Position numbers and translations under genes: made by a program
Shown here: positions 1 through 8,759 of the stretch, piece by piece
How the letters are laid out: each line of letters starts with the position of its first letter
Position numbering within the stretch: position 1 is the stretch's first letter
Assembly (NCBI GenBank): GCA_025345505.1
Contig: JANVCC010009942.1
Location: 891,006 to 955,005 of the forward strand
Reading direction: 5' to 3'
Source: Todiramphus chloris collaris
Lineage: Eukaryota > Chordata > Aves > Coraciiformes > Alcedinidae
Length of the DNA stretch: 64,000 nucleotides
The notes under the pieces: generated by a model
Seen by the model: only the letters and a program-made list of their open reading frames with translations
Databases searched by the model: none
What the model was told of the DNA's origin: nothing

Positions 1-520
1 TGCCGGATCCTCGGGAAGCAGCAGGGAGAGCAGGAGACGCAGTGGGGATGACTTCTCTGCACCACGAGGGCAGCTTCTCCTCACCTCGAATGCAGGGAGC
101 AAAACAAGAGCCCCAGGGGCTCCACCCAACCCCCTTTATTCTGCTGGCTTGACCCCTCCCCCTGTGGCCAGGTCCTTTTGTCTCTCTTAAGTACAGCAAT
201 TTATCTCCTTGACAAACAAGTATAGAAAAATTCTTTCAGAGAAGAAGGAAAACAGAATAACTCCCCAAAACCCCAACAATAAATACCCATCAGTAGGTTA
301 TCATTTCTTTATATATAAAAGTTCATTGAGTTCATGATTGTAGATTTCCATCCATTGTAACAGTCTCTCAGAGTAAAAGATGGAATTCATCACAGTTCGT
401 GTCTACAGGTTGCAGATTCATCTCAGGAGGTTACTGGATGCCACTTGATGAGGCTAGCTCCTGTCATCACCATGATGTTATCCTGAAAGACACTTATTGA
501 ATACTGTTAGTATTATGCAA
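1..520. other. Left edge, downstream of the ERV B integrase; possible LTR remnant
   Basis: No convincing coding sequence. The minus strand carries an AATAAA signal (plus-strand TTTATT near 135-141) followed by about 130 bases of GC-rich sequence, which resembles the R-U5 part of an LTR running off the window edge. A TATATAAA run lies near 309-318. It does not match the ERV B 5' LTR at 10865-11658, so it may belong to another element or to the 3' end of ERV B. Weak call. Confidence 0.3.
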
Positions 521-1008
521 TTAATATACAGCTTTGAATCGAGTATTCTCACCCAGGGTTAAATTTCCTTGAGGTACACATTGTACTTCACCATCTTCCA
601 TCATCACCCACCAAGTACTTCCAGGTCCTTGAGCAAAAGCAGTCCCATGAATGGGTTTCCCTTTGCCCGAAGCAGGAAATACCCACACAGTTTTCCCCAA
701 CAGATTCCTTTCAGTAGTTTTTAACAATCCATTGTATCATTCAATTTTCCCAGAGGCTGGTGCCTGATAAGGGATGTGATGCACCCACTCGATACCGTGC
801 TCTTTGGCCCAATTGTCTATAAGATTGTTTTTGAAATGAGTGCCATTATCAGACTCAATTCTCTCTCGGGTACCATGTTGCCACAGGGTCTGCTTTTCCA
901 GGCCCAGGATGATGTTCCAGGCAGTGGCATCAGGTACAGGATGGGTTTCCAGCCATGCAGTGTTTGCTTCCACCATTGTAAGCACATAGTGCTTACCCTG
1001 GCAGGTTT
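521..1008 (-). pseudogene. ERV B integrase, core C-terminal half and C-terminal domain
   Basis: Integrase inserts viral cDNA into host DNA. Minus-strand reading from 1008 shows the core-domain stretch with IESDNGTHFKN (second catalytic Asp) and then a Q-A-P-A-S-G-K-I-E segment holding the third acidic residue, near 737-985. A frame change near 730 leads into a C-terminal SH3-like domain at 521-727 (GKTVWVFPASGKGKPIHG) that stops at 521. The first catalytic Asp lies on the other side of A1, just above 6018. The gene is disabled by the A1 insertion and at least one frame break. Confidence 0.75.
1005..1008 (+). repeat. Target-site duplication of A1, lower copy (GTTT)
   Basis: GTTT directly abuts the TG end of the A1 LTR and is repeated at 6015-6018. 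A 4-bp duplication is the size made by gammaretroviral integrases. The ERV B pol frame is continuous across the site when the insert and one copy are ignored. Confidence 0.8.
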
Positions 1009-1528
1009 TGATTCCAAAAAGGACAATTCTCCAATTTCTTTAGCAGCAGATATTCTTTATTGACGGCGCCGGAAGCATGGGGGATCGTTCCTCCTAACAT
1101 GCATACCAGCCCCTGCACCTTACAGTCATTTATTGAAAGCATTGATACATATGCATTAACAAGGGAGGGATTAGTACAATTAGTTCTGAGAATTGGTGTG
1201 GCTATTATAATAATTTCCGAGAAGTCTCCTCCCGCCGCTGGCGCATGCGTATTCCAGACAGGTGGTCGCAGCCGGGGTCTTTGGGAGGAAGTAAATAGTC
1301 TTCCTCAGTTGTCCAGTATTTGACCCCACGATCGACGCAGCCACAGTTGATGGTTGGTATCTTTCCAGATCTTCTACCGACTCTAACCGGTTTCTAGGTG
1401 GCCTTCACACAATGGGTTATTCTTAATCGCCAGGTGCAGGAAGACAAGCTTGAAATATATCAAGATTAATAGATTCTGTGCCCCGCTCCCCCCCCTGTGC
1501 CATGTACACCGCCTGACTCTCTTTTTCA
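1009..1528 (-). repeat. A1 3' LTR
   Basis: Ends are TG (1009) and CA (1528) on the plus strand. On the minus strand it begins TGAAAAAGAG. The AATAAA poly(A) signal on the minus strand maps to 1056-1061. It is a near-identical partner of 5496-6014. On the minus strand, the R region just upstream of the poly(A) signal carries a GGAGGAACGAT module also seen in LTR D and, diverged, in LTR E. Confidence 0.9.
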
Positions 1529-1542
1529 TTCCCCCCCTTTTC
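1529..1542 (-). other. A1 polypurine tract
   Basis: Minus strand reads GAAAAGGGGGGGAA directly before the LTR start. This is the expected place and composition for the polypurine tract that primes plus-strand DNA synthesis. The same tract is at 52311-52322 in A2. Confidence 0.75.
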
Positions 1543-1568
1543 TATGTTCTTGCAAATTCCTTCACAAC

Positions 1569-1970
1569 TCAGAGAGACCCTTCTCCTTCTAGCGATTTTG
1601 CAAAATATTTTCCGGTCTCTACCCGATGTCTTATCTTATTCCGTTTCCATGCCTCGTACTCTCCTACAGAACGGTGACAACAATAAAGGGAACACCTAAA
1701 TAACACACAAGCCACAATCCCCACTATTATTATTGTTAAGAGTATTACAAAAATCTGTTTAATCCAACCAAAATTTGGCAACCAGGAGGTCAATTTTTTC
1801 CATATTTCCTCGAATCCCCAGGAGGTATTATCTTTGGTTACTTCGTGTAATATTTGGGTCTGTTTCCAGACCTCATCTAGGTCCGTTTGAATCCGTCCAC
1901 TCTGATCTACGTATGTACTGCAGCTAGTATTAATAACTGTACACACTCCCCCTTGGGCTGCTAACAACAT
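1569..1970 (-). pseudogene. A1 Env transmembrane subunit, C-terminal part
   Basis: Open 133-codon frame. After LLAAQGGVC comes a cysteine motif CTVINTSCS, which matches the gammaretroviral CX6CC loop except that the final Cys is Ser. This Cys normally bonds to the CXXC motif of the surface subunit, so loss would uncouple the two. A heptad-like stretch and a hydrophobic membrane span (IFVILLTIIIVGIVACVLF) follow, then a short basic cytoplasmic tail. The surface subunit, fusion peptide and first helix are absent. The frame starts right at the junction with integrase sequence, so this is a deletion remnant. A2 carries the same frame with only a few differences. Confidence 0.8.
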
Positions 1971-3319
1971 ATAAGTAATGCTAGAGGGAGTGATTGATAC
2001 CAGTGTAAATTAGTTTCCTGTCCAATCTTAGCTATTTGTTGTTTAATCAAGTGATTCATCTTTTCTACCTGTCCACTAGCCTGGGGTCTGTGTGGGGTAT
2101 GTAGTTGCCAGTCTATTCCCAGAATCTTACTTATTTGTTGTACCACTTCAGCGCAAAAATGTGATCCTCTATCAGAGGACATTGTCGCTGGAATTCCAAA
2201 ACGTGGTATGATCTCATTTAGTAGTACCTTTACTACTTCTCTTGACTTACTTGTTCGACAGGGAAAAGCCTCTGGCTATCCGGAGAAAGTATCAGTTAGT
2301 ACCAACAAGTATCGATACCCCCCTTTTCTGGGGAGTTCCGCAAAATCAATTTGCCACTGTTCCCCTGGATAATTTCCTCTACCGATTTTCCCAAATTCCA
2401 CCTTTAAAGCAGTATTAGGGTTATTCAGCAAGCATGTACTGCATTGTTTTGTCACTTGCTTGAGAGTGGTATATAAATTTCGGCCCACTATTTTCTGATT
2501 CAGACTCTTATACAGAGTGTCAGCTCCCCAGTGAGTTTTGTTATGTTCTGCAAGAACAGTTGCCCATATAAGATTGGAGGGTATCACTATGCGGTCATCC
2601 TTTAGATAAACCCATCCTCCTAGTCTCGACTCACCTTCCAAATCCTCAATCAGTTTTAAATCCTCTTTTGTATAATTTGGTTTCTGATCTATGTTTATAG
2701 TTTGGATTTTACCGTCTGGCACCAAGGACAATGCTTTCATATCTGCCTCCTCAGCCACTCGCTTTGCCTCGCGATCCGCCAATCGATTTCCAATTTTGGG
2801 GTCAGCATTCCCCTTTTGATGTCCTCGGCAATGCATGATGGCCACCTTCTCTGGCTGTTTCACTGCCTCCAATAGTTTCAAAATGTCCTCAGCGTGCCTG
2901 ATTTGTTTTCCTTGAGCAGTCAGTAGTCCTCCTTCTTTCCAGATTGCCCCATGGGCGTGTACTACGCCGAATGCATATTTAGAATATGTCCAAATATTTA
3001 TCCTCTTCCCTTTTGCTAATTCCAACGCTCGAGTAAGAGCAATTATCTCTGCCTTTTGGGCTGAAGTTCCAGGAGGCAAGGGTTTGGACTCAATTACCTG
3101 TTGAGTAGTGGTGATAGCGTACCCTGCTTTGCATTGTCCATGTTTCACAAAACTGCTTCCATCCGTGTACCAGGAATCACTGGCATCTTCTAGAGGCTCC
3201 TCTTGGAGATCAGGTCGGCTTGAATACACAGCCTCCATTGTCTCTAGGCAGTCATGTACCACCGGTTCCTCCGAAGCTCCGCTAAGGAAAGAGGCTGGAT
3301 TGACAATGTTAGTGACCAC
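1961..3319 (-). pseudogene. A1 pol: RNase H and integrase
   Basis: RNase H comes first (from 3319). The catalytic TDGS and the KAEIIAL Glu are present, but the usual TDS reads TYS near 2990, a catalytic Asp-to-Tyr change. The integrase zinc domain follows (HKTHWGADT with two His, CSTC with two Cys), then QIDFAELP (first catalytic Asp). A stop at about 2278 (a Trp codon of the SGWPE-type motif now TAG) breaks the frame. The second part (1961-2182) has SSDRGSHF and [10 protein letters not shown], holding the other two catalytic residues. The C-terminal domain is missing: the sequence jumps to the Env transmembrane subunit. Non-functional. Confidence 0.85.
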
Positions 3320-3360
3320 AATTTCAACATCATCCTGTTCTACTAATATTGCTTGGTATT

Positions 3361-4038
3361 TTAGAAATCTTTGCGGTGACAGACTCCCTTTTTGAATTCT
3401 TTTACCGTTTGAGGCTCGGGTGTCCGACAGATGGCCTCCTTATGCTCCGTTCTGAGCTCTCGCTGTCCTCCCAATATTTCCAGTCCCAGGTAGGTCACAC
3501 GCTGTCGAATCAATTGGGCTTTCTGTTCAGAAACTCGATATCCACTTAGAACCAAAAAGTTAAGGAGACTTACTGTCCACCGCACACAATCTTCCTCAGT
3601 TTCAGTAACTATCAAAAGGTCATCCACATACTGTAACGAAGTCCCATCATTGTTAGGGGGCACCCAATTATCAAGTTCCTTTGCCAGGTGGTTTCCGAAA
3701 ATGGTGGGGCTATTCTTAAAACCCTGAGGTAGTACTGTCCAAGTTAACCGAGTCTTCCTCCTGTTTTCAGGGTTTTCCCACTCAAAAGCAAATAAATTCC
3801 AACTCTCTTCAGCCAGAGTCAGGCAGAAGAAAGCATCCTTTAAGTCCAGTACGGTAAACCAAACTTGGCTGTCCTGCAACTTTGTCAATAAAGTGTAAGG
3901 GTTTGCAACTACCAGATGTATGTCTTCGGTGATTTTGTTTATTGCCCTTAAATCTTGAACCAACCTATAACTTTTCCCATCTGCCTTTTTAATTGGCAAG
4001 ATTGGGGTATTATACTCTGATTCACATTCAATTAGCAA
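3361..4038 (-). pseudogene. A1 pol: reverse transcriptase
   Basis: RNA-templated DNA polymerase. Visible motifs in order: TPILPIKKADGKSYR, VQDLRAIN, FTVLDLKDAFFCLTL (first catalytic Asp), TVLPQGFKNSPTIFG and LQYVDDLL (the YVDD catalytic pair), then thumb/connection sequence. These are gammaretrovirus-class signatures. The frame is closed at the end by a stop near 3361, separating it from RNase H, so a Gag-Pol polyprotein could not be made. The active-site residues themselves are intact, unlike in A2. Confidence 0.85.
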
Positions 4039-4092
4039 CCCATAGTGTAAAAATCTATCAATTATTTCCTTAATCCCTTTCCTATCTTCTAT

Positions 4093-4569
4093 TCACGAGG
4101 GGTATTGTCTAATCTTGACCGGTTTTCCTCCCGGTTTCAATTTGATTGTTACAGGAGTGGCATGTTTTGCCTTTCCAGGCACCTCAGATGCCCAAACTCC
4201 AGGGTACACCTGATCAAGTACTGCTTGGGGAATTTCTACCTCAACCTTAGTTTCTAATAGAGCCAAGCTCAAGGCCTCACACATGTTTTCTTCCTTTATT
4301 TTCAATTCAATTTTTCCTTTATCAAAAATAATCTTTGCCTGTAATTGTACTAATAGATCCCGTCCCAACAAAGATTTTGGGGCTGCTGGTAAATATAAAA
4401 ATCGATGTATTCCTATTTGCTTTCCCAATTTATATTTTAGAGGTTTTAAGAGGAAAGCTTTCTCTGTTTGGCCAGTGGCTCCCACCACATTTACAAATTC
4501 CCTATCTTCAGGTATCAATTTCTGATTTAACACAGAATAAGAGGCTCCAGTATCTACCAAAAAATCCAC
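4093..4569 (-). pseudogene. A1 pro: aspartic protease
   Basis: The retroviral protease cleaves Gag and Pol. The active-site motif LVDTGASYSVL is at the start, a flap-like segment follows, and SLLGRDLLVQL gives the C-terminal ILGRD-like motif. The following segment to about 4093 is the protease-RT linker, closed by a TGA near 4095. The true entry cannot be placed because upstream gag is deleted: the end of matrix sequence lies about ten codons before the DTGAS motif and in another frame. Confidence 0.8.
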
Positions 4570-4925
4570 TTCTCATTCCTGCCTTTTCTTCCTTTTCTAT
4601 TGCTAATACCAGGGGATCCTGAGGGGCCAAATTTATACCACAAGCTTTCTGCCATTCCGGGTGATTTCGGAGAGTGAAAAACATATCCGCATACATAACC
4701 TCATCCCACTTTTCTTCTCTCCGTAAAAACAAAATTAATTGTTCCATTAAAAGGCCATTTTTCCCCATGCTCCAATTTATATAGCGGCCACCACTGATTA
4801 CAGTATTTAATCAAAGTTCTCTTATTCACACTTCCCCCAGGCCTCCCCCCAACCTCTTTCCAATGACTCAATACGCATCCCAAAGGGCTTTTCCTTAAAA
4901 TTTCTCCACTCTGCCCTCCTCCCAT
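4570..4925 (-). pseudogene. A1 gag: matrix remnant
   Basis: Starts at an ATG giving MGGGQSGEIL, a myristoylation-type N-terminus, followed by SPLGCVLSHWKEVGG and EHGEKWPFNGTINFV. These are typical of gammaretroviral matrix. A frameshift near 4735-4745 moves the reading to a second frame (EEKWDEVMYADMFFTLRNH) that ends in IEKEEKAG. No p12, capsid or zinc knuckle follows; protease begins at once. The same junction is in A2, so the loss of about 1 kb or more is ancestral to both copies. The frameshift is also shared, since both copies need the same frame change. Confidence 0.75.
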
Positions 4926-4950
4926 CTCAAAACTCGCCACACAAATACAG

Positions 4951-5070
4951 GCGATAAATCTTAACCGAGTAACAGTCCAATAGGTCAAAAACCGAAGTAT
5001 AACTCACAACACAGCCAAGCTCGCAAACGATAAATCTTAACTGAGTAACAGTCCAATAAGTCAGAGACCA
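4951..5070 (-). repeat. A1 leader: two copies of a ~76-bp repeat
   Basis: Two copies of a unit starting GCGATAAATCTTAACCGAGT (about 4951 and 5027), the second incomplete. A2 has three copies of the same unit. It lies between the primer binding site and gag in the viral leader. Confidence 0.75.
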
Positions 5071-5085
5071 AAACGTTCAGAAACA

Positions 5086-5195
5086 GATGGCAAGTGAATG
5101 CCGACCAAATGGCAAGTGAATGCCGACCAAATGGCAAATAAATGCCGACCAAATGGCAAATAAATGCCGACCAAATGGCAAGTGAATGCCTACCA
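5086..5195 (-). repeat. A1 leader: 22-bp minisatellite, 5 copies
   Basis: Five head-to-tail copies of a unit like AATGGCAAGTGAATGCCGACCA, varying at AAGTGA versus AAATAA. The unit is not a multiple of 3 and is in the untranslated leader. A2 carries nine copies at 55843-56040. Confidence 0.9.
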
Positions 5196-5474
5196 GAACC
5201 CTGATGTATATTCAAGTGCTAGCTTACTGGAATATAACTCGCCCCGCAGAGTAGCCACCTCTGTCTCACGGGCGATCCTAATTATAGATGACTAGTCAAC
5301 CCAGACTGAAACCTATTAATATAAACCTATTAATATAAAGAATATTGCTGCTTACCAAACGGGTCCTTGTCTGCCCTGCAGTGATCCAATGAGGCAAGGA
5401 GTCCCTCCGGAGAATTCCCCGGGGGCGCCCAAGGGAGTCCTATTCTCAGCGGGTCCCAGGGTCCAGCAGTGAGG

Positions 5475-5492
5475 GTCCCATCTGGGGTGCCA
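5475..5492 (-). other. A1 primer binding site, tRNA-Arg(CCT) type
   Basis: Minus strand reads TGGCACCCCAGATGGGAC, three bases after the 5' LTR end. It is the complement of the 3' end (...GTCCCATCTGGGGTG plus CCA) of a tRNA-Arg-CCT gene as I remember it. An identical site is in A2 at 56328-56345. Confidence 0.75.
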
Positions 5493-5495
5493 GAT

Positions 5496-6014
5496 TGATT
5501 CCAAAAAGGACAATTCTCCAATTTCTTTAGCAGCAGATATTCTTTATTGACGGCACCGGACGCATGGGGGATAGTTCCTCCTAACATGCATACCAGCCCC
5601 TGCACCTTACAGTCATTTATTGAAAGCATTGATACATATGCATTAACAAGGGAGGGATTAGTACAATTAGTTCTGAGAATTGGTGTGGCTATTATAATTA
5701 TTTCCGAGAAGTCTCCTCCCGCAGCTGGCGCATGCGTATTCCAGACAGGTGGTCGCAGCCGGGGTCTTTGGGAGGAAGTAAATAGTCTTCCTCAGTTGTC
5801 CAGTATTTGACCCCACGATCGACGCAGCCGCAGTTGATGGTTGGTATCTTTCCAGATCTTCTACCGACTCTAACCGGTTTCTAGGTGGCCTTCACACAAT
5901 GGGCTATTCTTAACGCCAGGTGCAGGAAGACAAGCTTGAAATATATCAAGATTAATAGATTCTGTGCCCCGCTCCCCCCCCTGTGCCATGTACACCGACT
6001 GACTCTCTTTTTCA
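5496..6014 (-). repeat. A1 5' LTR
   Basis: TG at 5496 and CA at 6014. It is followed on the minus strand by the primer binding site and preceded by ERV B integrase sequence. The differences from the 3' LTR (for example GCACCGGACGC versus GCGCCGGAAGC near 5550) give the young age. Confidence 0.9.
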
Positions 6015-6018
6015 GTTT
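6015..6018 (+). repeat. Target-site duplication of A1, upper copy (GTTT)
   Basis: GTTT directly after the CA end of the 5' LTR, matching 1005-1008. Confidence 0.8.
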
Positions 6019-6729
6019 GAGGCACTGTGATGTAATCAATCTGCCAGGCCTGCCCATACTTATACTTGGACCATCATCCCCCATACCACAAAGGTTTTAA
6101 CCGTTTTGCTTGTTTGATTGTGGCACATGTTTCACAGTCATGGATAAGCTGCGCGATAGCGTCCATGGTTAAATCCACCCCTCAGTCACGTGCCCCTTTG
6201 TATGTTGCATCTCTTCCCTGATGTCCTGAAGTATCATGAGCCCACCGAGCTAAAAATATTTCACCTTTATGCTCCCAGTCTAAGTCTGTCTGGAACACTT
6301 TAGCAGCCTGATCAACTTGCTGGTTGTTTTGATGTTCCTCAGTGGCTCGATGTTTAGGTATGTGGGCATCCACGTGATGGGCGTTTACAACTAATTTCTC
6401 TATCTGAGCAGCAATGTCTTGCCACAGTGTGGCAGCCCAAATGGGTTTACCTCTGAGCTGCCAGTTATTCTGCTTCCACTGTTTTAGCCATCCCCACAGG
6501 GCATTTGCTGCCATCCATGAGTCAGTGTAGAGATAGAGAACTGGACACTTTTCTCGCTCAGCAATATCTAAGGCCAGTTGGATGGATTTTACTTCTGCAG
6601 AATGACTTGATTCACCTACTCCCGCAGCTGCTTCTGCTACTCATCGTGTGGGACTCCAAACAGCAGCTTTCCACTTTTGATGGTTTCCTACAAGACGGCA
6701 AGATCCATCAGTAAACAGAGCATATTGCT
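6015..6729 (-). pseudogene. ERV B RNase H and integrase N-terminal part
   Basis: From 6729 downwards in minus-strand frames: a TDGS motif, a Ser-Ala-Glu-Val segment, a YLYTDSWMAANALWG segment (third Asp) and a C-terminal segment VDAHIPKHRATEEHQ with NQQVDQAAK (last Asp), together the RNase H fold. The integrase zinc domain follows (ARWAHDTSGHQG with the His pair, HDCETC with the Cys pair), then WQIDYITVPQ with the first catalytic Asp just before the A1 insertion. At least two stops interrupt (for instance near 6180 and 6640). Confidence 0.75.
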
Positions 6730-8110
6730 TATCATTATCTGATAAGCAATTATCTGATTAACTGATTATATTGTGGGGCTTCTTCAGCATGTGTCACCAC
6801 CTGTTCTGGTGGCATGCCAAAGTTTTTACCTTCTGGCCAATCCATGATCACCTCTAAGATTCCTGGACGACTGAGATTACCTATTCAAGCTCTCTGTGTG
6901 ATTAACACAGCCCACTACTCCATGTGGCATCGGTGGCATGATGAGTGGAAGGGAATTTACCCTTGAACATCCAGTTTAGGACTGGTAACCTTGGTGCTAG
7001 GAGAAGCTGTGCTTCAGTACCAATCACTTCCTAAGCAGCTTGAACTCCTTCATATGATGCCAATATTTCTTTTTCAGTTGGAGTATAGTTGGCCTCGGAG
7101 CCTTTGTATCCTTGACTCCAAAATCCTAGGGGTCGACCTCGAGTTTCCCCTGGTGCTTTCTGCCAGAGGCTCCAGGTAGGACCATTATTCCCAGCCGCAG
7201 TATAGAGCACGTTTTTAATGTCCCGTCCTGTTCGAACTGGCCCAAGGGCTACAGCATGTACGATCTCTCATTTGATCTGTTCAAAGGCCTGGTTTTGTTC
7301 AGGACCCCAATTAAAATTGTTTTTCTTTCAAGTCACTTCATAGAGGGGTTTTACAATCTGACTGTAACCAGGTATGTGTATTCTCCAGAAACCCAAAGCA
7401 CCTAAGAAGGCTTGTGTTTCCTTTTTGTTAGTTGGTGGGGATATTGTTGTTATTCTGTTAACCACATCCATAGGAGTCTGGCAACGCCCATCTTGCCATT
7501 TGAATCCCAAAACCAAACTCTCGTGCAGGTCCCTTGACCTTGCTTCTTTTTATGGCAAAACTAGCCTCTAAAAGGATTTCAATTATTTTCTTACCTTTCT
7601 CAAAAACTTCTTCTGCTGTGTTACCCCACAAAATGATGTCATCAATGTATTGCAGGTGTTCTGGAGCTCCACCTTCCTCCAGTGTAGGTCTGTGTTTCCA
7701 CCCCTAGGGCAGTCGATTCCAGGTGTATTGGATACCTCTCCAGGTGAAAGCAAACCGAGGCTTATACTCTGGTGCTATTGGAATAGAGAAAAATGCATTC
7801 GCAATGTCAATGGTAGCATACCACTTAGAGGCCTTGGACTCCAGTTCATACTGAAGTTCCAACATGTCCGGCATGGCAACACTCATTGATGGCGTAACCT
7901 CATTCAGGCCACGATAGTCCACTGTTAATTTCCATTCCCCATTAGATTTTTGCACTGGCCATATAGGACTGTTAAAGGGTGAGCGAGTTTTGCTAACCAC
8001 CCCTTGACTCTCTAGCTGACGGATCAGCTTCTGGGTAGGAGCTACAAAGTCTCGGTTCATGCGATATTGTCATCAGTACACTGTTCCATTAGCAATTGGC
8101 ACCTTTTGAT
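6730..8110 (-). pseudogene. ERV B reverse transcriptase and connection
   Basis: Open from 8060 to 7704: SPIWPVQKSNGEWKLTVDYR, a palm with YATIDIANAFFSIPI (first Asp), AFTWRGIQYTWNRLP, then a stop where a Gln of the LPQG motif is expected (7703). The YIDD box follows near 7640-7655 (LQYIDDIILWG). A thumb/connection segment is at 7328-7516 (ETQAFLGALGFWRIHIPGY). Connection sequence with GFWSQ is near 7110-7150, with further stops. The FFSIPI and YIDD style is that of ERV-L reverse transcriptases. Inactive. Confidence 0.8.
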
Positions 8111-8540
8111 CCTCAGCTCTCATCTTACCCACAACAGCAGACTCCTCTGAAAGATTAGGCAGGACAGTCAGCTGTTTCTTGTCCTCAGTCTCTACAGCTG
8201 CTATACCAAAGACCCATCGATACCCTTTTGGGTCCCTATAATACCCTTTCTTGAGGAAGTCTATGCTAAGGATGCATGGAGCATCTGGACCAGTCACTAT
8301 AGGGTACTTTTCCCATTTATTCCCAGTTAGACTCACTTCAGCCTCTACTACAGACAATTCTTGAGATCCTCTTGTTATGTCAGTAATGGTAACAGATTCA
8401 GTCCCTTATGATTCAATGGCAATAGGGTGCACTGTGCACCAGTATCTACAAGGGATTTATACTTCTGTGGTTCTAATGTGCCAGGCCATCGAATCCACAC
8501 AGTCCAATAAACTCTGTTGTCCCTCTCCTCCACCTGGCTG
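8073..8540 (-). pseudogene. ERV B protease
   Basis: The active-site segment SLVDTGAQCTLL is readable near 8425-8460 on the minus strand, preceded by WTVWIRWPGTLEPQ. After a stop near 8400 the rest is open at 8073-8357: PIVTGPDAPCILSIDFLKKGYY resembles the ILG-D motif that closes retroviral aspartic proteases, followed by GYRWVFGIA. It sits directly upstream of RT, as expected. Confidence 0.7.
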
Positions 8541-8575
8541 GAGGCAGGGCCCCTCTAATTCCGAGGGTATTGTCC

Positions 8576-8716
8576 ATAATTGATAATTGGGTTTGTGAAG
8601 TTCACTGGGTTTATATGGTTCATCTCGTTAACAGGGTACATGTAGATCATAGGAATTACACTGTTGATAGGATTTGCACTATTTTTAGGATTTACACTAT
8701 TTACAGGATTTGTATC
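8576..8716 (-). repeat. ERV B Gag: Asn-Pro-X-Asn repeat tract
   Basis: A degenerate tandem repeat within an open minus-strand frame (8555-8752). It encodes repeated units such as NPVNS, NPKNS, NPINS and NPVNF. At DNA level a roughly 20-bp unit around AGGATTTRCACTATTT recurs on the plus strand. It lies between the Gag core and the protease. Confidence 0.6.
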
Positions 8717-8759
8717 GACTACAGGAATCACATTTTCATTCCCCTTACTCACGTTTTGA

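Larger units (their letters stand above)
1009..6014 (-). mobile_element. A1: young gag/env-deleted gammaretrovirus-like provirus
   Basis: A 5006-bp element with two near-identical 519-520-bp LTRs, a primer binding site, and remnants of Gag matrix, protease, RT, RNase H, integrase and the Env transmembrane subunit. By eye the two LTRs differ at 8 positions plus one 1-bp indel (about 1.6 percent), so the insertion is fairly recent. It is flanked by GTTT duplications and lies inside the integrase of ERV B, in the same orientation. Capsid, nucleocapsid, the integrase tail and the Env surface subunit are missing, as in the sister copy A2. Pol frames are further broken by point changes, so it could not have moved alone. 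Confidence 0.9.

Noticed and set aside
4985..5215. Repetitive protein-like frames (also at 55778-56060)
   Set aside because: They arise from the 22-bp minisatellite; the unit is not a multiple of three and copy number changes the frame, so they are not coding.
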